This document shows, piece after piece, positions 7,771 to 13,591 of a DNA stretch of 40,186 bases. The translations under genes were made by a program, and so were the position numbers. Under the pieces are notes generated by a model that worked only from the letters and a program-made list of their open reading frames with translations, was not told where the DNA came from and did not search any database. Each line of letters starts with the position of its first letter. Within the stretch, counting starts at the first letter, position 1. The stretch comes from a virus. The DNA lies in the IMG/VR virus record IMGVR_UViG_3300035185_000006, positions 1-40,186 of that record. The stretch is one strand, 5' to 3'.

Positions 7771-7938
7771 ATGGCTGATTATGTTTCGTTGCTATTAGGT
7801 GTGTTCATAGTGGTGTTCTCACTAGGCATGGTTATTATGTCATTCATAGACAAGCCAATAAAAATAAAATTAAAGATAAGCCTATACATGTCAACATTGG
7901 TTGCTGCGTTTGTTTTGTTATTGTCATGTGCTAATTAA
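7771..7938 (+). CDS. Short two-span membrane protein
   Basis: A 55-residue protein. GGGAGGA lies 7 bases before the ATG. Two hydrophobic segments, about residues 5-25 and 38-52, flank a short basic loop (DKPIKIKLK), a hairpin topology typical of small phage membrane proteins. It ends LLLSCAN; the late Cys could resemble a lipobox only if the second span were a signal, which is unlikely. It lies four bases after its neighbour's stop and starts a run of three membrane or exported products (7771-8564). A holin role is possible but unproven. Confidence 0.65.
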   Translation: MADYVSLLLGVFIVVFSLGMVIMSFIDKPIKIKLKISLYMSTLVAAFVLLLSCAN

Positions 7939-7952
7939 TTATGAGGAAATCA

Positions 7953-8336
7953 ATGAAGAGTTTATGTGGTGTTCTTTTCTGGGTATTGATATCAATATTT
8001 ATTTTCATACTTGTTAGAGATGCTAAAGCTATGGAACCTACAAAACTGATATGCACCTGCGTACCAACACAGGCCGGTGCAGTTACCTTATCCTGGCAGC
8101 CCCCCACAGAGCGCTGCAATGGTGATGCTATGCCAGCGGAGGAGATAGCTGCATATATTATACGATGGGGTAATAACATCTACATGACCAGTATGCTCAA
8201 AGTTGATGGGCATTTAACTGAATACACAGTTTATGATTTAACCCCTAACACAACATATTATTTCTCAATTCAGACAGTGGATACAGAAGGAAGACATAGT
8301 TCTTTCTCCAAGACAGTGTCTGTAATGGCAGAATAA
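7953..8336 (+). CDS. Exported or membrane-anchored fibronectin type III protein
   Basis: A 127-residue protein. GAGGAA sits 5 bases before this ATG, which favours it over an ATG at 7941. Residues 1-26 are a classic export signal: short basic start, hydrophobic core (GVLFWVLISIFIFILV), then DAKA, a plausible signal peptidase I site. The rest is one fibronectin III domain: VTLSWQPP strand, a Cys-containing insert, AAYIIRWGNN, and the diagnostic YTVYDLTPNTTYYFSIQTVDTEG. Such domains mediate adhesion or protein contact. The product should act in the periplasm or on the inner membrane, surprising within a replication operon. It may be a superinfection-exclusion or envelope-modifying protein. Confidence 0.82.
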   Translation: MKSLCGVLFWVLISIFIFILVRDAKAMEPTKLICTCVPTQAGAVTLSWQPPTERCNGDAMPAEEIAAYIIRWGNNIYMTSMLKVDGHLTEYTVYDLTPNTTYYFSIQTVDTEGRHSSFSKTVSVMAE

Positions 8337-8354
8337 ATTATTGGAGATAATAGG

Positions 8355-8564
8355 ATGATTGCTACCATATCAATAGTACTTAGTTTTTGGTTGATATTAT
8401 TTTTATTAGTTCTAGGTTCATACTATATTGTTGATCACATAGTTAAACCTAAGCGCCAAAGAACTGCTGATATGTTAGGTGTACTGTCAGGTGCGCTTAG
8501 TTTCTGGGGTGCATTTATAATTATGTTCTATTTATATCCTTATTACATTTCTATTTTAGGATAA
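8355..8564 (+). CDS. Small two-span membrane protein
   Basis: A 69-residue protein with two clear membrane spans, about residues 2-26 and 44-66, joined by a short basic loop (HIVKPKRQRTADM). Basic residues in the loop predict a cytoplasmic loop with both ends outside. It follows the exported fibronectin III protein by 18 bases and precedes the exonuclease by 5, so it belongs to the same transcript. No family is recognised. Partnership with the fibronectin III protein is an inference from adjacency only. Confidence 0.7.
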   Translation: MIATISIVLSFWLILFLLVLGSYYIVDHIVKPKRQRTADMLGVLSGALSFWGAFIIMFYLYPYYISILG

Positions 8565-8569
8565 TATCT

Positions 8570-9592
8570 ATGAAAGGCTTCTGGGCTGAATTTAGATTCG
8601 GCCCAATTAATTTGTATAACGCACCCCCAAGCCCGGAAATGCGGCGCTTGCTAAGGGAAGAGATGACAATGGACAGAGTGTTGATAATAGACGCTGATTC
8701 CCTGGTTTATTCACACGGATTCACAGCACAGCATAAAATATACACAGCATCGATAGATGGTAATATAATATTCTCGTCTACCAGAAAGCTAGAAATTAAA
8801 TTCTGGGTAGAAGAGAATAAAGACAAATATAATGAGGACATAGAGTTAGGGAAAGACGAGCAGCTGGATCCATTGGAGGATTGTTTGGCTATCCTGGATG
8901 CTACCATAGAGAGAATGCTGTACTGTACCAAATGCTCCAGCTGTGTGTTGCTATTAACAGATGGGGGTAATACGTTCAGGGATAAATTAGCCACCATAAA
9001 GCCCTATAAGGGAAATAGAGACCCCAACCACAAGCCAACATATTATGATGAAATACGGGAGCATCTAGTTCTGGAGCACGACGCACTATTATATAATAAA
9101 TGGGAAGCTGACGATGCTGCCGGAATGTTAGTGTCAGCACAACCAAATGCAGAATATATCATAGTTTCAATAGATAAAGATTTAGATCAGCTCCCAGGCC
9201 TCCACGTAGACCCAAAACATATAGAGGATGGAGAGTACTGGGTTAGCCCTGTTGAAGCTTGGTGTTCTTTCTACGCTCAGATGCTGTCCGGGGATAGCTC
9301 AGACAACATTAAAGGCCTCTCTGGTATCGGCCCAGTAAAGGCAGCTAAGCTCCTACACGGCTGTGAGACGCCAGAAAAGATGTGTCAGGTAGTGTGGCAT
9401 GCCTACCAGGAGAGATACTCTGAGAATGCCTTACAGGCGTTCAGAGAGAACGCTGATTTGTTGTACTTGCTCCGTCATCGCTACGATCAATACACCCCGC
9501 ACTGTGACATACCAGGGTGGGTGCCATACCCTAATGGAGTTGTTGACTACTTCCTAAAACCAGCATCCTCTGGAGTAGAAAAAGATGGGTAA
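8570..9592 (+). CDS. 5'-3' exonuclease / flap endonuclease (FEN family)
   Basis: A 340-residue protein of the T7 gp6/T5 D15 class that removes RNA primers and flaps and degrades DNA. Seen in order: RVLIIDADSLVY (Asp41, Asp43), YKGNRDPNHKPTYYDEIREH (arch region), KWEADDAAGML (acid pair), YIIVSIDKDLDQLPG, and SGDSSDNIKGLSGIGPVKAAKLL, the helix-hairpin-helix DNA site. The catalytic core begins at an internal Met (8663 or 8669) with GGGAAG upstream. The first 31-33 residues are an unusual extension (FWAEFRFGPINLYNAPP), so the true start is open. It complements the polymerase, which lacks this domain. Confidence 0.93.
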   Translation: MKGFWAEFRFGPINLYNAPPSPEMRRLLREEMTMDRVLIIDADSLVYSHGFTAQHKIYTASIDGNIIFSSTRKLEIKFWVEENKDKYNEDIELGKDEQLDPLEDCLAILDATIERMLYCTKCSSCVLLLTDGGNTFRDKLATIKPYKGNRDPNHKPTYYDEIREHLVLEHDALLYNKWEADDAAGMLVSAQPNAEYIIVSIDKDLDQLPGLHVDPKHIEDGEYWVSPVEAWCSFYAQMLSGDSSDNIKGLSGIGPVKAAKLLHGCETPEKMCQVVWHAYQERYSENALQAFRENADLLYLLRHRYDQYTPHCDIPGWVPYPNGVVDYFLKPASSGVEKDG

Positions 9593-9848
9593 ACTACCTA
9601 TTTATTATTATCAATGCCTTGGGACCTACATGGAGCCACAGGAAGTAGTTGAACATTATGCTAGAAGTAGAGGGTACAGAGCAAATAATAATACAATACG
9701 ACAAATATATTCTAATAAATTAGATAGAAATTCATACTTTAAATTGGACGTTGGTCGTTTTGTGCAGTATATAGAAGTTAGGCCTAACAGAGTCTTGGTA
9801 ATTACCGAGGTGATGGAATATCTAACATTTTCTGATGAGGAGAAATAA
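9585..9848 (+). CDS. Small hypothetical protein
   Basis: An 87-residue protein, basic and Tyr-rich, that overlaps the exonuclease gene by eight bases. It contains EPQEVVEHYARSRGYRANNNTIRQIYSN, an amphipathic helical region, then a beta segment (FVQYIEVRPNRVLVITEVMEYL) and an acidic end (FSDEEK). The mix could suit a small nucleic-acid-binding or regulatory protein. Its stop abuts the next ATG directly. No family is recognised. Confidence 0.65.
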   Translation: MGKLPIYYYQCLGTYMEPQEVVEHYARSRGYRANNNTIRQIYSNKLDRNSYFKLDVGRFVQYIEVRPNRVLVITEVMEYLTFSDEEK

Positions 9849-10130
9849 ATGATACACAAAAACTATGCATTTTCTGATAGCTTCGAAGAGAAGATAGAAG
9901 AGAATTCCAAAGAACTTGCTAGAGTGGTAGCTGGTTTCGGAGAATGTACCCCGGCAGTTACTATTATTAGCAGGGACAAAAGCAGCTATGAATTTAGGTT
10001 TGTAGCTAATGGAGTTACATTAACCCCTAATGAAATTTTGCTATATGTTGATAACGGCAATCTTTGCTTCGGTGGTTACTGCTTCGAACAGGAAGACGGA
10101 GTATATACCGGGAAGGTATACACAGACTAA
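9849..10130 (+). CDS. Small hypothetical protein
   Basis: A 93-residue acidic protein starting immediately after the previous stop, with TGAGGAG 9 bases upstream. The first 30 residues are helical and charged (SFEEKIEENSKELARVVAG). The rest is beta-rich with two Cys (GNLCFGGYCFEQEDGVYTG). It reads as a complete small domain with no transmembrane segment. Position within the DNA-metabolism operon is its only context. No family is recognised. Confidence 0.65.
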   Translation: MIHKNYAFSDSFEEKIEENSKELARVVAGFGECTPAVTIISRDKSSYEFRFVANGVTLTPNEILLYVDNGNLCFGGYCFEQEDGVYTGKVYTD

Positions 10131-10143
10131 GGAACATAATATT

Positions 10144-10689
10144 ATGTTAGAGCATTTACTAAAACAAAAAGAAATAGAACAAAAATTATGTGGTACTGGT
10201 AAATATACATCTATGAGAGATGCACAACTGGAGGAGCAGGAAAAATATAGCAGCTTAACAAAGAACCTAAATGAAGAAGAAATGAATTATAGAACATACT
10301 TATTAAATCTATATGCTCTGTTGCGCAGTAAAAAACTTGTTGGTGAAATAATCGGCTTAACCTCAGGAGGCGTCCAGGGTAGATGCCGGCGCTACGGAAT
10401 AAATAAAGAAATGGCTGAGGAATACCGGGAAGCCCTCTGTACAAGTGGTGGGATATTGGTTAGTACCACCTACGAGAACGCCCATCAAATAACTAGTAAG
10501 CGTATTTACGCAGCCTGGTTGCGCCCGCGTGGTAGAGCTTTGCTAGTTAACGATGCCGGGGAAAGGATCGAGATATACCTAACTGGTCGTTGCCCTCATT
10601 TAGGGGGAGTTGGTAGGTGGACTCGGGAGAAGCTGAAGGAGAGCACATACGTTAACAATTGGCGTATAGCATTAAACCCACATGACTAG
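10144..10689 (+). CDS. Hypothetical protein with helical N-terminus and basic C-terminus
   Basis: A 181-residue protein. AAGGA lies 11 bases before this ATG. A longer in-frame version would begin inside the preceding gene and is not supported. Residues 1-55 are a charged coiled-coil-like helix (KQKEIEQKLC; QLEEQEKYSSLTKNLNEEE). The middle carries LTSGGVQGRCRRYGINKEMAEEYREAL, which looks like a helix-turn-helix or basic hook. The end is beta-rich and basic (RIYAAWLRPRGRALLVNDAGERIEIYL). DNA binding is plausible from composition. It lies upstream of the HNH nuclease. Confidence 0.65.
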   Translation: MLEHLLKQKEIEQKLCGTGKYTSMRDAQLEEQEKYSSLTKNLNEEEMNYRTYLLNLYALLRSKKLVGEIIGLTSGGVQGRCRRYGINKEMAEEYREALCTSGGILVSTTYENAHQITSKRIYAAWLRPRGRALLVNDAGERIEIYLTGRCPHLGGVGRWTREKLKESTYVNNWRIALNPHD

Positions 10690-10706
10690 TGCAGGAGTAG
10701 TAATCT

Positions 10707-10922
10707 ATGTTTGCGTTATTGAAAAAACTACTTTCTCCTAAGCCAATCACTGATAGAGAGAAAAGATTGGCCAAAGGTTTGGCTGACGGCACATTATTAG
10801 TATCTGAAAAAGGAGAACTTAGTGTTAATCTTGAATCACCATTGGTGAAAGAAAGAATTATAAGAGAAGCCAAACGTTTAAGTAAACCTGATAAAAAGGA
10901 AGTAGAAGATGATACCATCTAA
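10707..10922 (+). CDS. Small hypothetical charged protein
   Basis: A 71-residue, mostly helical, highly charged protein (FALLKKLLSPKPITDREKRLAKGLADG; ERIIREAKRLSKPDKKEVEDD). GCAGGAG lies about 10 bases upstream. It overlaps the HNH nuclease start by 14 bases, which suggests coupled translation and perhaps a functional link. The acidic last residues overlap the nuclease initiation region, which constrains its codon choice. No family is recognised. Confidence 0.65.
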   Translation: MFALLKKLLSPKPITDREKRLAKGLADGTLLVSEKGELSVNLESPLVKERIIREAKRLSKPDKKEVEDDTI

Positions 10923-11511
10923 CAAGGATCTTGAAAAGAGGAGCATGAGGATAAATGGGCTCGAAGAGATATTAGACAGTAACGGTAAGCTGCCAGAAAA
11001 TAAGCAGATGCAGATGCTACGTGGAGCTATCAGGCAAGCTTGGATGTACCATCCTGTTAAATTGCTGAAGATAGAGGAAGCAGCAGAACCTGACTATGAT
11101 GAAAGCAACAGGAGGAAGTGGAAGATCCAGTGTGCAAAATGTAAGCGTTGGTTCATGAAGTCCCAGGTTGAGGTAGACCACATAGATGGTGGTCATTCTC
11201 TAAAATCAATGTCAGATTTACTAATGTTCTGCCATAAAATATTGAATGTGTCCACTGATGATTTGCAGATATTGTGCAAGGGTTGTCATGGCATAAAAAC
11301 ATACCAGGAAAAGCATGTTGGCATGTCATGGGAATCAGCTAGCATAGAAAAAAGACTTATCCAATGGCTGAAGAAACCAGCCAGAGCACAGCGTAAAGAC
11401 TTATCAGAGCTTGGGAGACTACCGGAAGACTCACGGAACCCAGAGCAGCGTAAAGCTGCTTACAGGCAATATCTTATTGAATGTGATTTGAAAGATCTTG
11501 GATACGAATAG
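10909..11511 (+). CDS. HNH endonuclease
   Basis: A 200-residue protein with a zinc-stabilised HNH core. C75-AK-C78 and C123-KG-C126 are the two metal-binding knuckles. VEVDHIDGGHS (Asp90, His91, His96) is the first catalytic segment, and LQILCKGCHGIKT (His127) is the last. Residues about 1-70 and 140-200 are helical extensions. It is not next to an intron or intein and lies among replication genes, so it may do the junction-resolving or host-DNA-nicking job that T7 gives to gp3, rather than being a homing enzyme. That role is inferred. The HNH fold itself is clear. Confidence 0.85.
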   Translation: MIPSNKDLEKRSMRINGLEEILDSNGKLPENKQMQMLRGAIRQAWMYHPVKLLKIEEAAEPDYDESNRRKWKIQCAKCKRWFMKSQVEVDHIDGGHSLKSMSDLLMFCHKILNVSTDDLQILCKGCHGIKTYQEKHVGMSWESASIEKRLIQWLKKPARAQRKDLSELGRLPEDSRNPEQRKAAYRQYLIECDLKDLGYE

Positions 11512-11530
11512 CAAATATAGGAGCAATGCT

Positions 11531-11905
11531 ATGTGTGTAACAAATATTTACTTCGGAAAAATATCAGAAGAACTGGATACGTATGTATTTTATACTCAAT
11601 ATAAAATAGCTGAAGCTTTAGATGAAGAACCATCTGTATCAAAGGTGGTACTCAGAATTGCTGAACAAGAAGAGTATGGTCTCCCTGATATGGTTGATTT
11701 TTTGGGCGCAGTTGGTTCAGAGATAGTAGAAGATATAACAGTTCAGGGAGATTTTGACGAACACATGCTTCAGTGGAAACCGCTACCTACTTCTTACGAC
11801 CCAGAAGAGGGACACAGAATGATAAATCTAGGTGAATTTGATGATGTTAATTCCTTTTTTGACAAATGTGATGATATATTCAGCGGAGGTAATGAAGATG
11901 CTTAA
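11531..11905 (+). CDS. Hypothetical acidic protein
   Basis: A 124-residue acidic protein. AGGAG lies 7 bases before this ATG, so the longer TTG-initiated reading from 11498 is not needed. It has a helical, hydrophilic character with VSKVVLRIAEQEEYGLPDMVDFLGAVGSEI in the middle and an Asp-rich end (FDDVNSFFDKCDDIFSGGNED). Strong acidity is common in phage DNA mimics and host-protein inhibitors, but nothing specific supports that here. The last bases provide the ribosome site of the next gene. Confidence 0.65.
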   Translation: MCVTNIYFGKISEELDTYVFYTQYKIAEALDEEPSVSKVVLRIAEQEEYGLPDMVDFLGAVGSEIVEDITVQGDFDEHMLQWKPLPTSYDPEEGHRMINLGEFDDVNSFFDKCDDIFSGGNEDA

Positions 11906-12059
11906 TGGATACATAACACAAAAACTAGTAATTCTTGGATTTATCTTACTTGGGCTAGGCATTGACCTAGGCTACTGGACAATCTCCCTATCAGGGGTGG
12001 GCATTGCAATAGTTGCATGTTTAGATTGGGAGGATGATGAGGAAGAAGACAATGAGTAA
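11898..12059 (+). CDS. Small membrane protein with acidic tail
   Basis: A 53-residue protein. GGAGG lies 8 bases before this ATG; a Met two codons upstream is too close to it. One long or two short membrane spans occupy residues about 7-40 (VILGFILLGLGIDLGYWTISLSGVGIAIVA), followed by a strongly acidic cytoplasmic-type tail (DWEDDEEEDNE). The acidic tail codons overlap the start of the next gene. A holin-like hairpin topology is possible. No family is recognised. Confidence 0.62.
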   Translation: MLNGYITQKLVILGFILLGLGIDLGYWTISLSGVGIAIVACLDWEDDEEEDNE

Positions 12060-12324
12060 AAAAGTAACCAACATAAAGGCAACTGAGACAGATTCCAGAA
12101 AGATAACACCTGTTGAATGCCTTAGGATTGTACTAGATGAAATAGAAGATGGCGAACTAGAATGCAAGAAACTGGTTTTGCTTGGACTGTATGAAGGGGA
12201 TGATGATGATGGTACATTCTACACATTCTATAGGCAAGCAGGCACAAGTTTATACGAGAGTGTTACATTACTGGAGATAGCCAAGTCTGATTTCATATGG
12301 CTTCTCAATCATCCTGGTAGTTGA
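12052..12324 (+). CDS. Hypothetical acidic protein, last gene of the plus-strand operon
   Basis: A 90-residue protein. GAGGAAG lies about 10 bases before this ATG, which is preferred over the ATG 18 bases upstream. A basic N-terminus (SKKVTNIKATETDSRKITP) leads into an amphipathic helix (VECLRIVLDEIEDGELECKKLVL), then an Asp-run turn (YEGDDDDGTFYTFYRQAG) and a C-terminal helix with Trp. It overlaps the upstream gene by eight bases. It ends the rightward operon before the convergence zone. No family is recognised. Confidence 0.65.
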   Translation: MSKKVTNIKATETDSRKITPVECLRIVLDEIEDGELECKKLVLLGLYEGDDDDGTFYTFYRQAGTSLYESVTLLEIAKSDFIWLLNHPGS

Positions 12325-12350
12325 GTTTTAATGTATATTCTTAATAGTGT

Positions 12351-12384
12351 GGGTATTGATTAAAATGCATACTAATCAATACCC
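12351..12384. repeat. 11-bp perfect inverted repeat in the convergence zone
   Basis: GGGTATTGATT (12351-12361) pairs perfectly with AATCAATACCC (12374-12384) across a 12-base loop. It lies 27 bases after the last plus-strand gene. There is no T-run behind it on either strand, so it is either a weak terminator, a transcript-end stabiliser or a protein site. Such a long perfect AT-rich dyad is unlikely by chance. Confidence 0.65.
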
Positions 12385-12429
12385 TGTATTTCGCTAACCA
12401 TTGTTTTGTTGAATTGTGTAATTTATAAT

Positions 12430-12447
12430 AAGCTCACCAAAGAGCTT
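12430..12447 (-). terminator. Candidate terminator of the Acb2-like gene
   Basis: AAGCTC (12430-12435) and GAGCTT (12442-12447) form a six-pair stem with a 6-base loop just after the stop of the minus-strand gene at 12456. Read leftward it is followed by ATTATAAATT, only a weak U-rich tail, so termination strength is doubtful. Confidence 0.4.
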
Positions 12448-12455
12448 TACAATTC

Positions 12456-12698
12456 CTAAAATGTTTCTGGTTGTTCAACAGCTCGAACCCAACACATAAT
12501 ACCTTTCTGTAAATCAGTTTTACCTTCAGCTAACCATCTTGCATCTATAGCGTGGCCACCAGTAGCAGTATGCATTTCACACATAGAATTGTGTAACTTA
12601 TCAAGTTCCTCTCCTTTGGCTTTTATCTTGTTCATGAGATCAATCTCATCCTGATTAAGCTCTCGGTAACCTTTAATTTTACGATGCTGATTTTCCAT
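12456..12698 (-). CDS. acb2: Acb2-type anti-CBASS protein (cyclic-nucleotide sponge)
   Basis: An 80-residue protein that matches the Acb2/Tad1 helical-hairpin family. The diagnostic parts are HRKIKGYREL-x-Q-x-EIDLMNKIKAKGEEL at the N-terminus and RWLAEGKTDLQKGIMCWVRAVEQPETF at the C-terminus. The family forms hexamers that bind and sequester CBASS cyclic di- and trinucleotides, blocking effector activation. The Tyr11 and Lys26 that I recall as ligand contacts in Acb2 are both present. The short turn MHTATGGHAID links the two helices. AAAGAG lies 9 bases before the ATG. It is the only minus-strand gene beyond the late terminator, so it probably has its own promoter. Confidence 0.85.
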   Translation of the reverse strand: MENQHRKIKGYRELNQDEIDLMNKIKAKGEELDKLHNSMCEMHTATGGHAIDARWLAEGKTDLQKGIMCWVRAVEQPETF

Positions 12699-12731
12699 AT
12701 ATACATACTCTTTTTAGTTAGCTGAGAAAGT

Positions 12732-12760
12732 GTTATACTTGGTATGTAAGGAAAGAAAAG
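12732..12760 (-). promoter_or_regulatory. Weak candidate promoter for the Acb2-like gene
   Basis: Read leftward, TATAAC (12737 down to 12732) is a fair -10 box, about 34 bases before the gene start. The hexamer 17 bases upstream is CTTTTC, a poor -35. The call rests mainly on the gene lying beyond a strong terminator and needing its own start. Confidence 0.3.
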
Positions 12761-12772
12761 TTGGCATATAAC

Positions 12773-12803
12773 AATAAAGCCCTCCAGCCGGGGCTTTATT
12801 TTT
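12773..12803 (-). terminator. Bidirectional terminator at the end of the virion operon
   Basis: AATAAAGCCC (12773-12782) pairs with GGGCTTTATT (12791-12800) around an 8-base loop. Read leftward it ends GGGCTTTATTGTT, right after the stop of the muralytic protein gene. Read rightward it ends GGGCTTTATTTTT. It closes the long virion transcript and would also stop read-through from the plus-strand operon. Confidence 0.88.
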
Positions 12804-12806
12804 GCG

Positions 12807-13589
12807 CTATAGCTTCGCTAATATGGAGAATTTCTTTCTATACAATTCAGTATCCTTCTTATGCTTGCTTTTAGCGTAGTTACTCCCCCCATGCCATACG
12901 CTAGCAGCTTCTAATTGATCCCCATTTGCGCGGCGAAGATGATCATTTAGAATTTTGCGAGAGAAATTCTCATAGAGAACTTGCCAATCGACATCGTTCT
13001 CTAGGCCGTAAGTACCACCATAGTCAAAAGCGTCCAGGAAGCTCTCTACGCTATCAAACCCCTCAGCCTTAGCCCATGCCTTAGCTTGAGCATGGTCTAC
13101 TCCTCCTGCCTCATAGCGTGGCCTATCTGCCCCACCTATAGCGATAGCTATACCCTGCCTACGCACTAGCTCCTCCATTGCCCCGCGTTCCTCCTCTGTG
13201 AACATGTTAGCCTCATTTTGTAAGTACCCCCGTAGCAACCCCCTAGTTATTTGATAAGTCCCATAGGCTGTGGATTGAGCTTTATTATTTTGGGTTCTCA
13301 CCCATTCACTCTTGAGGCCCCCGGTCTCCAATTGTTGGATAGTGTTCTTGAACATCTCCTGTTTTTCGTCCATAGGGACTAGGGCTGAATCAAAGGCTAG
13401 CCCCCCACTATCTGGCTTCATCGCCTGTTCACTTAGCACAGCCTTGTCTACTTCTGATAGCTCACCCTGCGATGCCGGCTGTGTTAGCTGGTCTCCCTCA
13501 GAATAGGAAGCTAGTGCTTTTGATATTTCTGCATCTGTCCAATCATCAGGGAATTCATGGACGGTGCCCTCGAAGTCTACTAATGGCAT
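12807..13589 (-). CDS. Virion-associated peptidoglycan hydrolase, lytic-transglycosylase-like
   Basis: A 260-residue protein. It begins VDFEGTVHEFPDDWTDAEISKAL, a short tag I have seen at the start of phage internal and tail-tip proteins, probably a docking peptide. A hydrolase-like domain from residue 80 has QLETGG (Glu88, likely catalytic), WVRTQNNKAQ and STAYGTYQITRGLL, an SLT/lysozyme-type pattern, and later AASVWHGG. It lies at the end of the internal-virion-protein run. In T7 a transglycosylase is part of gp16; here it seems to be a separate chain that would open the cell wall during DNA entry, or serve as the endolysin. No other lysozyme is seen in the window. Confidence 0.72.
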   Translation of the reverse strand: MPLVDFEGTVHEFPDDWTDAEISKALASYSEGDQLTQPASQGELSEVDKAVLSEQAMKPDSGGLAFDSALVPMDEKQEMFKNTIQQLETGGLKSEWVRTQNNKAQSTAYGTYQITRGLLRGYLQNEANMFTEEERGAMEELVRRQGIAIAIGGADRPRYEAGGVDHAQAKAWAKAEGFDSVESFLDAFDYGGTYGLENDVDWQVLYENFSRKILNDHLRRANGDQLEAASVWHGGSNYAKSKHKKDTELYRKKFSILAKL

Positions 13590-13591
13590 TG

